DNA of 64,000 nucleotides from Leptodontidium sp. MPI-SDFR-AT-0119 (GCA_020726505.1 JAHLEZ010000009.1:620001-684000); one strand, 5' to 3'; shown: positions 52,789 through 64,000, numbered from the stretch's first letter. Notes: generated from the sequence alone by a model not told the origin. Made by a program: numbers and translations.

Positions 52789-54534
52789 TCAGATCCACTT
52801 CCCTCCCAGCCAAGCCAAAACAGTGTAAGATACTATCAGCAGTGGTACTGAAACTGCGAACCAAGTCCATAGATGCACAGCATTGTTGCTGAACAGATCA
52901 AGGTTCATACCGAAGAATGATGTCGTGAAGCTCAAAGGTATGTAGAAGAAAGCCAGTCTCGTAAGCTGTTCCACTTTCTTGGCTTGGTCAATTGCACGCT
53001 GGGACTCGGCAATCGCAGCAGAGCTCATACATACCTGCATTCCATCCTGACAGCGCGCGGATATTTTCTTGGTACGAGAAAGAAGAGCTCGGAAATCGGT
53101 GAGCAGGTTCTCGGTCCCTTCATTTGCCTTGGTACTGCCTTCGACGGATTTATTATTGCCTCCACCATGAGATCTGGGCCAGTTCATTTTCTTGCTACGA
53201 TCCAGCTCGAAAATATTGTCATGAAGCTGGGATTCCAGTCGAACTAGAATGTCTTGATTATATGACAGATTGGCAAGACTGTAATTCTGAGATATGTACT
53301 GATTGTACCCTGTATTTTGGTTGATAGTGACTTCGATGAGATTCAGTACTTGAGAGATTGACGAGGCGGAGGCTTGAAAGAGCTCGGTAAACGCATAGAA
53401 TGAATCCAAACGCAGAGTGTTCACATCTAGGGATTTGCCATAGTTCTGTGCAAGTAACGTGGCCGACTGAGTGAACGCCCCAGGCCATGGGTCAGGTTCC
53501 GCCGTTCTTAAGGAGGAGGACGGAGCTTGAATTGCATCTGGAGGGAAGTCCTGAACTATTGGAAGGAATGTTGATTTCCGTGCAGTGCTTCTCCTTGATC
53601 TCCTCGATCGATCAGGCCGCCATGGCCCTTCGGGACCGAATCCCAAATCCTGTCCGATGTCTGTCCAAATTATTGCTGTCATGGAGTTAGCGAGGTCAGA
53701 ACGCATCCGGTGTTTGTGTCTCGTACCGACCCATTTGTCGCCCACAACTTGGACGGTCATTGTGATCTCTTGCTCAACGGAGAAGTATCGAGCGTTGTGC
53801 ACATTGAAAGCACGGACAATCGACATTCCTGGTTCGAGCCTGCGCTCAAGATGTAGTTCTTGAAAATAGTTCGCCATTGCAGTCTCACTTGCGTCACGCA
53901 CAGCCCGCAGATCAGCTTCCTCTTTGCCAGCTTCAGATGGATCATTCTCTGTGTCCCCAATCGTGAATATACGTAATCGCAAGATATGAAATGATGCCGA
54001 TGGTAGGCTGGGTGCCGCAAAAAGTCTCAGAGGTCTCGATGACCAGATATATTCGAGATGGCGTTTAAAAAATAAAGGGTTGATAGCACACATAGCTCCA
54101 AGACGTGTTAGACATTCAGGGGGTTGGTGGCCACGCATGAAGATTATCGCATGCTGCCATTGAGGCAACTTTTGATAGCCGGCTCTTGGGCATAGCATAT
54201 CCCGCAGGCGATCTAGTTCTTGGATATTCGAACATGTGACTATGTTCATATTCTCTGGAGTCGCGGTTGATGGCAGGATGGTACGGACAGTAACATCAAC
54301 ACTCAGTTGCGCTCGTTGATTGATGTCACGACTAAGATGTGCAGAGAGTCCCTCAAATAGCTCACCCGAGAAGAGTGAAGTTCCAATAATCTGCTGTGAT
54401 AATGAAGTTACTCGCTTAGCATAGTCTTCGGAGCTCATGACTCCAGATACTCGATCACCTGTCAGTAAAAGCAGAGGACTTCAAGGTACGCAAGTTTGAA
54501 ACTTACAGTATGATGCGTGGAATTGAGAAGACAT
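52789..54534 (-). CDS. CorA-like divalent cation transporter family protein, 565 aa
   Basis: Exon 1 (54507-54534, MSSQFHASY) and exon 2 (52789-54458) join in frame; the ORF start at 54438 would miss the first 16 residues. A large soluble N-terminal region with helical coiled-coil segments precedes two membrane helices at the end, LAFFYIPLSFTTSFFG and LWTWFAVSVPLLIVSYTVLA, with the GMN signature (FFGMNLDLF) between them, which forms the selectivity filter of CorA/Alr Mg2+ channels. Fungal genomes hold many such divergent CorA-like proteins, and their ion is not certain. No disabling change. A minisatellite lies just upstream, in the promoter. Confidence 0.85.
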
Positions 54535-54698
54535 GCTGTTTTGTCGCGTCACGCTTCCCAAGGTGCCAGTTCTCTGGTTATCTACTTAAAATGGGACTGC
54601 GGGTCTAAAAGTTGGGGGGTAATGAAGGACACAGAGAGGTAGGCGCTCAGGCTAGACACTGCCACAATAACTACCCCCTTCCAAAGTTTCAGAAATGC

Positions 54699-55180
54699 GA
54701 GGTAGCATTACCTGGTAGTACTACCCGGGCCATACTCAGGCCGTGTTCAGTTCTCGGTTTCAAGGGAGGCTGGGTAGTATTACCTGGTAGTACTACCTTA
54801 AACTGTGGGGGAAGTGGGACTGGGCAGCACGACCAGACTATGACCAGTTCCCGGTGTCAGGGGACGCTGGGTAGTATTACCTCAAAGTATAGCAGGTTAC
54901 GACCAGCTCCCGAATCCAGAAGATGTGGGGTAGTATCACTTGGTAGTACTACCAGGTCAAAATCAGGCCAAGTTCAGTTCTCGAAGTTCCCGGTATCAGG
55001 AGAGGCTGTATTACGTGGTAGTACTACCCAGGCCATACTCTGGTCATGTTCAGTTCCCGGTATCAGGAGATGCTGGGTAGTATTACCTGGTAGTAATACC
55101 CTGGCCATACTCTGGCCATGTTCAGTTCCCGGTTTCAGGGGACACTGGGTAGTACTACCTTAACTGGGACTGGGTAGCAC
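54699..55180. repeat. minisatellite, about seven copies of a 65-75-bp unit
   Basis: The unit is gggtagtattacctggtag + tactaccc, then a variant of ggccatactctggccatg and ttcagttcccggtatcagg. The core ggtagta...tactacc is a near palindrome. Copies start near 54700, 54772, 54870, 54930, 55010, 55075 and 55147. A long frame across it on the plus strand is a product of the repeat and not a gene. Confidence 0.85.
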
Positions 55181-55810
55181 GACCAGAATGCTGTTCAGAT
55201 TTAGTTACACGATATTGTGTCAGGCTGAATCCTTCGAAAAGGTGTGGTACTCCGGTGGCTTGGTCTAGGCAACTCATAGCCAGCCGCAGTTCATGCACGA
55301 GGCAGCCATCCCAGTTTCAGCTTGTGCACTCTAGGCTCCAGCCTCACTATTGAATCTTGGAATAGCCGCATATTATTCACTCGCTCAGGATGAACCAATT
55401 GACTGTGGAGGGCTTATCGCACGAAAACTGTTGCATCTAGCGCCCACTTAATGAGGTAGCCGGTGAATACGTCACTATTGAATTGATAATGTTGATTGCA
55501 CTATGTTACCTAGAGCTCCCGTAATAAGTAACAACTTAGTCAATCGTGGTGAGACTCGATATATACGGTGTAAAGCTTTGGTTGTAGGTATATATTTGTT
55601 TAAGTCTAAAGAGCTACTTTAAGGTGTCGATGAGAGTTCTATATAAGAGGCTCTTATCGTGGGCTAGTCCCGTATTGGCTAGCGTCGAGTGCTCCCTTTC
55701 ACTCCCTACGTCCTGCAACCCCTGTTTTTGTCCGTCCTCCGTATTCACGTAGTTCCGTTGATTACGTGAATATCATTATTCACACAGATAATATTGCTGA
55801 AAGGTCTTAT
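55181..55810. other. intergenic between minisatellite and amidase 2
   Basis: No gene, RNA or transposon recognised in about 630 bp. Confidence 0.4.
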
Positions 55811-57852
55811 CTAGAGATCAGAGGCTCGATCTCCCCCGGGGAGAAGAAGTGGCGGCGGTTTCACAGGGCGAAACATGTTATCCCATGCACTCATGCACTC
55901 GAATAACTTCATCTCGTTGTTGGCCCGGGCGATCGCAAGCATACCAAATCCTCTCCCGTTGTAATCGAGACAACCAAGAGGAAGTGAAGCAATTGGGTAC
56001 CCTTTGAAGGTAAGTCAGTATGTGGTAACAAAAAATGAAGAAGGAAAAAAGGCATAGAGGGGCTGGCGGACCTGCAGCAGCAGCAATTTTGGTGATCTGG
56101 CTATCGGCTGGACCGATTATTACGTCGAGGCCATACGTATCCAAGATGTGATCAATGCCTTGTTCCCTTCCAATCGATCGAACATTGCGTAAATGTTCTT
56201 CGTAGTCCCCAGGAGGGAGCTTTAATGCCAGTGCATCTTCAACTCGACCCTGATTATGATCTAAGTGACATCAGGTTGTTAGTGGTCGTCCTTCGACAGG
56301 CATGGGAATTACTGACTAGGAGGATAGACAACTTCTGCCTTGTCGTCCTTGTAATCTCTCAATGCCTCGAAGTTCTTGAGGCTACTGTATTCCAAGTCCC
56401 CTAAATAGTTCTCGAAGTCGACCGGAAAGTCGGTCACTGAAATGAGCGTCAATAGATGGTTACACTTAGCATATGATTGTAGTCCTTACATAGAACAGTC
56501 AGCATGCTGTCGCGACCTTTGAGTTCAAAGTCTCCCGGAAGAACAAGGGGAACATTCTCCACGAATTTCTTGGCTTGCTCTTGGATCTGGTCGTACGCGC
56601 TCTGAAATGCGTCGTACTGTGGTTGATTAGTTTACCCCGCTCCCAAGGAGTGGCTGCTACTGACCATCTGCTTCGTAGCCTCTTCGACTGGCTTCAAGAA
56701 ACCGGAATCGTGCCACCATACGTTGTAGTCGAGAATACCAACAGATAGATTCGACCATGACTCGGAAAGAACAGACGCGAAGCTTGTGGCAGGCTTCTCA
56801 TCCAGAAGCTCGTCGAGCACCAAAGCAAGATCATATGGTGTTCTTGCAAGTGGACCAGCCGAGTCACATGTATGAGAAACGGGAACGATTCCACGCTGAG
56901 AAATGAGACCAATGGTAGGCTTGATAGCGTAAAGTAGACACCTACTTGCCGGCCAAACCAGAGAGCCATTTGTTTCTGTGCCAATTGCTAGGGGTGCGTA
57001 ACCGGCCGCAACAGCTGCAGCAGATCCCGAAGATGATCCCGAAGGCATCTGTGTTTATCGTTAGCACGTCACCAGGCAGTCGTACGTAGAGGAGAACAAA
57101 CACTGTGGCCATCTTTCGTGTCGTTCTGCTGAGCCCCACCGCGCACATATGGAGACTGGCATTGCCCTCCTACAGCTGACCAGCCGCTGGGAAGATCTTT
57201 ACCTCTTGGTAGAGTGAGTATTCAAATTTGGAGAGGGTCATGTACGTTTGATGACCTACTTGAAGTTTGAGAGCTCCTATCGACGAGGTATGTCAGCAGA
57301 TGGACACCTGTGATATTTGGCCCTTCCGAAACTTACACTTAGATTGGATTTTCCGAGAATGATCATACCCGCGTTGACCAGCTTCAAATTCAGTAGTCAG
57401 CCATCAAATGTTCGACAGGATGAATTATGATGATTAAACATACCTTGTCAATACATGGAGCACTTTGGCGTGGTCTTGAGTCACGTAGCGCCAAGCTACC
57501 AGCCGTTGTTTTCATACCTAGCCCGAGCTCTGTTGCAATGTTGTCCTACTCTTTGAATCAGTTGAACGAACGAGGATGAAAGAATGAAGTCGGAACTCAC
57601 CTTGAGAATGATCGGTATACCGTGTAATGGTCCTCGTGATTTTCCTGCCTTTCGTTCTTCATCTAGAGCTGCAGCCACCGAGTGCACATTCTGAACGCTC
57701 GGCAGCGATATCATGGCACAAAGGTAACCATCATGATCTGCGATCTGCTTGAGATAGTGATCAACCAGTTCGACACTTGTCAGTTCACCAGCATCCAAAG
57801 CTTCCTTTAAGGTCTTCGCAGTCGCAGTGAGTACGTCAATAGGGACTGACAT
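55811..57852 (-). CDS. amidase-signature enzyme 2
   Basis: A multi-exon gene from [16 protein letters not shown] (57852) to a TAG at 55811-55813. The catalytic Lys is in HGIPIILK, the cis-Ser in [13 protein letters not shown] (exon junction after GHS) and the nucleophile in [11 protein letters not shown]. Later blocks are [20 protein letters not shown] and, in the last exon, [18 protein letters not shown]. All introns that I could trace are GT-AG and keep the frame: before [15 protein letters not shown], around ELSNFK, before MPSGSS, before [10 protein letters not shown], in LTVLL-TDFPVD, before HNQGRVED and before GYPIAS. No stop or broken splice site was found. The longer start at 57912 is also possible. 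The substrate is unknown; such enzymes release ammonia from amides. Confidence 0.87.
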
Positions 57853-58560
57853 CGTCGCAAAGACTGCTGGTGGGGGCGATTTGGAGAATAAAAGTTTCAG
57901 AAAACCGATCATCGGGCTCTGTTTTATCCAGCACGATGATAGCCTTGTTCTTCGAGCGCCGTGCTGAAGATGTTTGAAGCAGCGAGGCGTGTTCGAGCCT
58001 CGACGAGATCACGGACAGATTACTTTCAGCAATTTAGGAAGTGTGATGTATTCACATATCTGTGGCTTGTCTTGTACTTGCTGCCCGAGGTAGCACAAGT
58101 TTCGTCCAAAGAAAACCCCCAGCTAATCACACTTGAGCGCCACCACTTTGTGGCATTGAAGATTAGACCGAGGAGTCATCGTAAGGTGGCCTGACGGCTT
58201 AGGTAAACAAGGTGGGGTCGTTAGAATGTCTGTGTGTTCAGTACCGTAAGAACTAATCGACAATTGGTAGCAGAGAACACCGCCCACTTCGACTAGTAAG
58301 CCATAGCCATGATGTCCTCCAGTTACACATTTCTCACAACGTCAAGTGGCGAGCTAAAATACGCTCGAACAGGGATAAGATATGGAATTCATAGGTCACA
58401 TTCCTATTACCCCAAATATTGCCATTTAAAGACCTCGAGAGCCAAACCCGCTCGAAATCGAAGAACGAAAATTATGGCACGAGCAATGGTCCAAACATGT
58501 ACTTACTTCCTTGCTTACTTGAGAGGTCAAGAATTTTTTCTCCTGACTGGAAACATTCAT
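57853..58560. other. intergenic
   Basis: No gene recognised. It holds the amidase 2 promoter and the 3' end of the NLR relic. Confidence 0.4.
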
Positions 58561-60790
58561 TTATCGCCCCCATACATGTACGAACTTCGCGAAGCTTTCA
58601 AAAGTCAACTGGTCCGTCGAGACGTCAGAGCTCGCTATCAAAGTCTGGTACAGAGAACGTGCTTGCTGGATTTGGGTTTGCGAGTCGTCAACCTTTCCCT
58701 TGCGTTCTGAAATGACACTCTGCAGAAGCGCTACTCTGCCTCTTTCAGCATTGTAGCATCTGTGTCGATCGAAGATCTTGCACGCTTGTTCGAGAAGCTC
58801 GCTGCGCAGGATTATTAGGATGTCAAGACTCAAGACGTTTTAGATGTGATTAAGATATATCAACTCACCAGGCATCGTCCAACCTCTCCAAGCGAACATA
58901 ATGTTCTGCCACCTTGAAACATGAGTTTCCTGTACGATGATGGTTATTCCCAACGGTTTCTTTGAAGTGTCGAAGAGCACGTTCATGAAACCCCAAACTT
59001 TCTTCCGGGAGGCCCTGTGAGTGCCGAACATTTCCTAGGCAATGCAGAATCCGTCCCGTACTATCACATGACTCTTCAGTATCTTCACGTAGAGGTGTTA
59101 GCCATACTATAGATTACTCACATCATAGACTGTCGATCGTCTTTTCCAAGTAGCTCTTCTCTCTCTGCAAGTGCTCTCTCAAGGGTCTCGGAGGCTTCCG
59201 TGTAAGCACCCATAAGCCACCGTGTTAATCCGAGTAGGCTTTAGAAGCTTGGAAGCTTCAACCATTGCTTGTTCAAAGCTGAGGATGGCCTGATCATAGT
59301 CCTCGGTCATTGCATAAGAGAGTCCTAGGTTAAAGAACGAGCTAGTAAGTCTGGAGTCGGACGTATTGGATTTAGCTCCTTGAGAGTCGAGTTGCATCTT
59401 GTTGTAGATTGTGAAATGATGCAGCGCAGTTTTGCCATCATTAAATTCAGTTGCAGCACCTGCGAGGTTGTTGTGAACTTCTGCGAGCAGCGCTAAGGGT
59501 TTATTAATGTTGTTTGTCTTTGTTTGAGAAGCAGAAGCTTGACGTTGAATGGTGTTGATAATGTGTTCAACGTTGGTCCGTGCAATCTCATAGCATTCGA
59601 CTGCTTGATCGGTATATCCGCGCTCCTAGAAATACCTAAACCAGTGTGAGTATCACGAACAAATGTTGCAAATCAAGCTGGGCCCGACATACCATCCCAA
59701 CTCGTTAAGAATGGTAGCGAAACTCAAATTAGTAATCCATCTACTTCTGAATCCGCTTCCTGCCTTAGCAAAACGATCTTTCAGGCGGAGAATATGAGGC
59801 GACAGTTTCTCATATTCTTGCCAGCGCGCAATATGATGGCGGACTCCTGTCTGGGCGGCCGGCCACTGGAGGCATAGTATTTCAACTGCGGCTGAGAATG
59901 TCTCTTCTGCTCTCTCTAGGGACATCTTCGCCCTCGCACCATCCTGAATCAGTCGATGAATAGTCAAGCTCGACTTGTGGAAGCGGTCAGTGGAGCGGTT
60001 CACAAGCGAAGAGTCGAGTAATTCACTTCTAGCATCTTGATAAGCTGTCGTTGTCTTGGGGTAATCAGAGAGCTGAACGTTCCCCATGGTATCCTGAAGA
60101 TATAGCTTATAAATTCCTCCTGGGTCAAGGTAAGACATGACATCGAGTAGGCCAGAGCTGTGTTTCAACTCCTCCAAAGCCCAGACAGTTGCGAGCGTAT
60201 GACCGTAAGTGGTTCGCCTGATCTTGGGTTTAAGAGAGAGACTGAACAGCTTCTGACGACTCTCCTCTTCCTTGTATCTGTTTAAGAAGTTAGCAGAGCT
60301 GAGGCTCTTACGGTTCATGACTCCTGCCATTTGTGTCATGGCAAGCGGCAGACCGCCGAGTATTTCTGCAGCTTCTAAACTCAATTCTTGCTCTTCGGGG
60401 ATATCCTCGTGCCAAGTGAGTTTGAGAAGCAAATTAGACGCCTCCTCCTTTTTCAGCGGGGGAAGATCTATGCCTTCCTCGATATGGTAGGCTTTTATTT
60501 TGACAACATGCTCACGGCTTGTAACAATGATCGAGCCACTATTGTCATGTTGTGGCCAGAAGTCTGTAAGTATGTCGAAATTGTTGACATTATCGAATAT
60601 CAAGAGCCAGGATACCTCGGTTGTAGAGTTATCCGTTCCATTGTATGATCGCATAGGTTTCTCGAGCCATCCTCTTACGAGCTCACGGGTAACGATCTGG
60701 TCATTCGCATCTGCAGTTCCTGCTAGAACAAGACCTAGCTATTCGGCGATAAAGCTATATTAGTCGGCGAGAGTAGTCTCCTTTTCCGCT
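58561..60790 (-). pseudogene. NLR: NB-ARC + TPR, 5' end destroyed
   Basis: The largest open exon (59653-60654 and its 5' continuation) has Walker B WLLIFDNVNNFD, GSIIVTSREHVVKI, LGGLPLAMTQMAG and winged-helix-like KTTTAYQDARSELLDSSLVN. TPR exons follow: GYTDQAVECYEIARTN, TEDYDQAILSFEQAMVEASK, WLMGAYTEASETLERAL, NVRHSQGLPEESLGFHERAL and the last exon ELLEQACKIFDRH...HVWGR to 58561. Defects: TAG at 59626-59628 within YFQERG context, a deletion with frame change near 59215, and an N-terminal zone (60720-60790) reduced to GLSGKG, TTLAD and SFIAE with stops, so the P-loop region is deleted and out of frame. Upstream DNA is AT-rich repeat. Confidence 0.8.
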
Positions 60791-60849
60791 TAAACCTAAA
60801 ATATTGCTAAAGATACTTCAATTACTAGTCACTTAAGACATACGTCATA

Positions 60850-60950
60850 TATAACATAATAATAAAATAAAATCGTTATATTTTAGTAGCTTTTTAATTT
60901 TGTTAATTTAGTGGTTAAAACTACTACCCTTGCCGATTATAATTATTAAT
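60850..60950. repeat. AT-rich direct repeat, copy 1
   Basis: Similar to 61535-61650 (shared blocks ataataataaaataaaat, tagtagctttttaattttgt and aactactacccttgccgatt). Divergence is mostly transitions. Confidence 0.6.
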
Positions 60951-60986
60951 TATTAATATTATAATAAAATAAAATAAAATAATTGT

Positions 60987-61213
60987 TGTGACGGCGCAAC
61001 AAGGAGTGGTCCTATTACAAGAGCTACATACGAGAACTGTAAGATACAGAGGAAAGAGGAGCTCAAGGTGAGCCTCTCTCTCATAGAGCCCAGAGGACGC
61101 TAAGCCGGCTAGCGTGTCGTTAGGCGAGCACGCGTATAGCAAGGCTGTGGAAGCACGAGGCTGTGAAAGCACGAGCACGTGACGGTGAGGTAGGTCGATG
61201 GTGAACCGTTACA
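60987..61213. mobile_element. solo LTR, 227 bp, with ATTGT target duplication
   Basis: Starts TGTGACGGCGC and ends CGTTACA. The five bases before it (60982-60986) and after it (61214-61218) are both ATTGT, the 5-bp duplication expected of LTR retrotransposons. No internal region accompanies it. The termini resemble those of the LTR-like arms at 48.1-49.2 kb. Copy 2 of the AT-rich repeat follows at 61535. Confidence 0.85.
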
Positions 61214-61534
61214 ATTGTGGTGCAAAAGCAGACCTGCAATTGCGAAATGCAGTACTCGGTATATAACCCCTATTTTGTACGATAATAATTTAGTAATACA
61301 TATTGTTAAATTAAATTAACTTAATAAGGGTTTATAATTAGTAAAAAAATAATTCAGTTTGAGTTGTACAAGTTTTATTCGGCAAAACTGATTAAGTATA
61401 CTTGATTTATATATGAAATAAGAACTTCTTAGTATGAGAATATAACAAGCTATATTATTTCGAGAATAAAATCAGTTCAAATATATGTTTTTTTCCGAAG
61501 AAAAAGTAATATAATAATTAAAGATAATTTGAAA

Positions 61535-61650
61535 TATATATTATATATAAGGTAATAATAACATAAAATTACTGTATTCTAATAGCCTTTTAGTTTTATT
61601 GGCTCAGTAATTAAAGCTATTACCCTTATTGATTATACCGATTAATCACC
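61535..61650. repeat. AT-rich direct repeat, copy 2
   Basis: See copy 1 at 60850-60950. Together the copies bracket the solo LTR. Confidence 0.6.
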
Positions 61651-62091
61651 GGCGTCACACTCTAATGAAGCTCGCTTAGCTCCAGCCGACTTCCTAATCA
61701 AGATTAGCCTCATGTAGCTTTGGTAATATATTTTCAAAGTTCATTTTCTTGTAAAAAAATTGTTTTTAAATTAGCATTTTATTATATAGCGTATTACAAG
61801 TATTATTCAGGCATTAGATATTAGTCCTCAATAAAATATAATATTAAGCTTCTTATTACGAAGAATAAGTAAGTATCTTCGATATGGTAATAATGTTACG
61901 CTTGCCTTATAAAGACTATTATTACGTCGTAATAAAAGCTTTACAAATTAAGTAAAATTGGATGAAAATAACCAAGATTCTCTTCTTAAAATTTGTAATT
62001 AAGATATAAAGAAGGGAAAAGAGAAATAGGAGTTCAATATAAAGGGCTTTTAAGGTAATCTCGCTCAATAGAGTTATTACCCGATTAAGGA

Positions 62092-62391
62092 TGTTACGGC
62101 TGGCGCTAGGGTAATACGGTGAGTTGACTCAAGCTTTGTATTTGGGCCTAGGCTACGCTTAGAATCAAGAAGAAAAGACAAGGAGAAAAGGAGAGCTCTT
62201 TATAAAAGAGAGCTCGAGTATAAATACACGGGGGCTCTCCTAATGCAGCCTAGCGTAATCAAGCGCTATTCACATCAGCATATCGCATGCTCGACTCTTA
62301 ATCTTCCCAATTAGGCTTAGCGCCGTCGTATAACCAGCTAATACTACGAGCCGCGTCGGTTAGAATACGAGGCGCATCGGAGGTCGTAACA
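62092..62391 (-). mobile_element. LTR, 3' copy of a gypsy element lying to the right on the minus strand
   Basis: 300 bp with perfect 7-bp inverted ends TGTTACG/CGTAACA. On the minus strand it is directly preceded by a polypurine tract (12 G's then TAG; 62392-62406), the usual primer site next to a 3' LTR. It contains a TATA-like stretch (ctttataaaag) near 62200. Confidence 0.75.
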
Positions 62392-62409
62392 CTACCCCCC
62401 CCCCCCTAA

Positions 62410-62710
62410 AAAACTGCGTTCGCGTAGTTGTAATTATAGTCGTATCGTCTTCTAAGTCGTTATAATCGTTGATACCTGCGTTGTAAGTCTCTAGTTACTT
62501 TAGTAATACTCGTAGGGAGCCCTTAGTGTTCGGGTGCTTTAGGTGAAACCGTTTGATTATATGCGAAATTGTCATAGTATCTAAGCATAAGTATTACTTC
62601 AGGTCTTCGTTGGCGCTTAACTACTTAATACGATAAAATAGCTTATTCCGCATGACTTTAGAGCCTAAGATGCCTTTAATTTCTCACTTATCTTACTTAG
62701 GTAATAATTA
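62410..62710 (-). pseudogene. gypsy polyprotein C-terminus
   Basis: The minus strand reads KVMRNKLFYRIK-stop-LSANEDLK-stop-Y, then ISHIIKRFHLKHPNTKGSLR and VLLK-stop-LETY. This is the end of a fungal gypsy polyprotein after integrase (Y-IKW, DLKWY, FH-HP-GPP and WL blocks), with Trp codons turned into stops. It stops being recognisable near 62737, where a TGTCACGG sequence may be the start of another LTR. Confidence 0.6.
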
Positions 62711-63429
62711 AATAAGTACCGATGTAGCTTTGACTTTGTCACGGTATATGGTTAGCGGCATCTGCTACGCGAGCCCACTAAACGACCAGGTGCGCTTCCT
62801 GCACACCTGCAGCTAGCTAAACCTACCTACTTAATATATATATAGTTAACTTTCTCCCTCTTAACGAAAGGGCAAAGTACTTCTTAATTAATCTTTTATT
62901 CCCTACTACTTTACTAATTCTCACTTCTTTACTTATTTAGTATTCTACGTAATAGTTAAGAGTTATATAACTCTTAAAGCCCCGAAAATTTATACTCGAT
63001 AAAATACTACTCTATATCTTCTTCTTTACTCCCTTTAACGATCACTACACGTCTTTACCTGCGCTTTATTCCTAGGAAATCAACTATAGCCGACTCCAGG
63101 AGCGACCGTATTAAGGACCGGAAGGGCTAGACTAAATTTAACACCGAATTTCAAACTTAAGCGCATAATAAAGGCCTTTGGCCGCTCGTCGACTTTAATA
63201 GACTTAATGTTCTATCTCTTATAATAAATCTACTAGTTTTTAACACAGAGACTAAGTTTCTTTAAAAGAAAAATATAAAGCGACTAACTAGTTCACTGGC
63301 GATACTCTTTTCCGCAGTCGAATTAGAATACAATAAAGCCTTTAAGGTTTTTATTATTAAGAAAAGCGACTAGAGTAACTTAGTCACTAAATATAATTAA
63401 CTCTACACTTAGGTTATTAACTATATTAA

Positions 63430-64000
63430 CCCCTTACTCTTCGAGATCATTTCCTTGACTTAGGTTAACGAGTATACTTACACTATTCAGAAGATTATAC
63501 GGGAGCTTCGCCAACACTACGCGCCCTCTAAGGCCACTAACCTACGCGACATCGAATTAACTTACTCTCACTTAATATAATAAGCCTACGACGGTCGCAT
63601 TAATATTATAACTTAGTATCGGAACTAGTTTTTGTCTTACCACGAGTGTAAATTAGCCAGTTCTGAGCTCGTTTTAGGACCCCTAGCCACGGAAAGGTTC
63701 CTAAACGCCGTTAGAGCCAAATAAGACCCTGTTTTCGCCAAGAATCGGAAAGACAAGCTTATTATAAAGGATTAAGTACTTAGAAGCTAGACGGAGGTCA
63801 AGGAACTAAAACACTCCTTATTATACTATAAATTATAGTTTTAATGAGTTATAGAAGACGCTAAGTCTACTAAAAAGCACGGCCTTTACCTCGGAAACGG
63901 CATTTTTGTAACCTTTAGTAGTAAACGAGATAAGGAGTACCACAACTGCCCTTATATAATCGCTTTCTCGGATCTAAATTTCAAACATTATTAGAAACCG
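63430..64000 (+). pseudogene. copia-type gag remnant, continues off the right edge
   Basis: One plus-strand frame reads NPLLFEIISLT, EYTYTIQKIIRELRQHYAPS, KATNLRDIELTYSHLI, AYDGRINIIT, LSYHECKLASSELVLGPLAT and ERFLNAVRAK with stops where Gln or Trp is expected. The pattern fits the gag region of fungal Ty1/copia elements. It is RIP-like and dead. It lies in the opposite direction to the gypsy fragment, consistent with nesting. Confidence 0.5.

Noticed and set aside
54612..55163. 183-codon plus-strand ORF
   Set aside because: It only translates the minisatellite; the peptide repeats follow the DNA period and have no start context or homology.
54699..55180. CRISPR-like array
   Set aside because: Units are adjacent without unique spacers and the genome is eukaryotic; it is a minisatellite.

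Overview
The window is nuclear DNA of a filamentous ascomycete (Pezizomycotina). The evidence is short GT-AG introns of about 45-70 bp, fungal-only families (Clr5, DUF3723, PigL_N-NACHT, NB-ARC/TPR NLRs), fungal transposon clades, and mutation damage of the repeat-induced point mutation (RIP) type. A leotiomycete is plausible but is not shown by the sequence. All exon structures below were worked out by hand from splice signals and reading frame.

Layout. 1-9.9 kb: AT-rich, RIP-damaged DNA with a Fot1/pogo transposase ghost, a broken kinase-like gene, a small hypothetical gene, and a broken aminoglycoside-phosphotransferase-like gene whose 5' side was hit by a 5'-truncated LINE with target-site duplication and poly(A) tail. 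10-22 kb: a damaged HD-domain gene, a broken hydrolase/NB-ARC NLR, an amidase, a truncated CmcJ/AsaB-like hydroxylase gene, a DUF3723 ghost and an intact-looking C2H2 zinc-finger gene. 22-32 kb: a long intergenic stretch, a Tc1/mariner element with near-perfect terminal repeats, a PigL_N-NACHT-ankyrin NLR and a hypothetical gene. 33.5-40 kb: a compact block of intact core genes, APC5 (+), COX13 (-) and APN2 (+). 40-50 kb: repeats, a Helitron ghost, a Clr5-TPR gene with recently multiplied repeats, a hypothetical gene, a Myb/SANT remnant and a pair of inverted LTR-like sequences. 50-58 kb: an apparently intact piggyBac element, a CorA-like transporter gene with a minisatellite upstream, and a second amidase. 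58.5-64 kb: a broken NB-ARC/TPR NLR running into AT-rich DNA with a solo LTR, a gypsy 3' end and a copia gag ghost.

The most important point is contextual. APC5-COX13-APN2 is the conserved gene block that flanks one side of the mating-type (MAT) locus in many Pezizomycotina, with MAT expected just beyond APN2. Here that position holds repeats, a Helitron relic and an incompatibility-type gene, and no alpha-box or HMG-box gene was recognised in the following 24 kb. The rest of the window resembles a graveyard of self/non-self recognition (NLR) genes and transposons around this core island. Nonsense changes in the broken genes are mostly of the CpA-to-TpA type expected from RIP, whereas the piggyBac and the core genes carry none.
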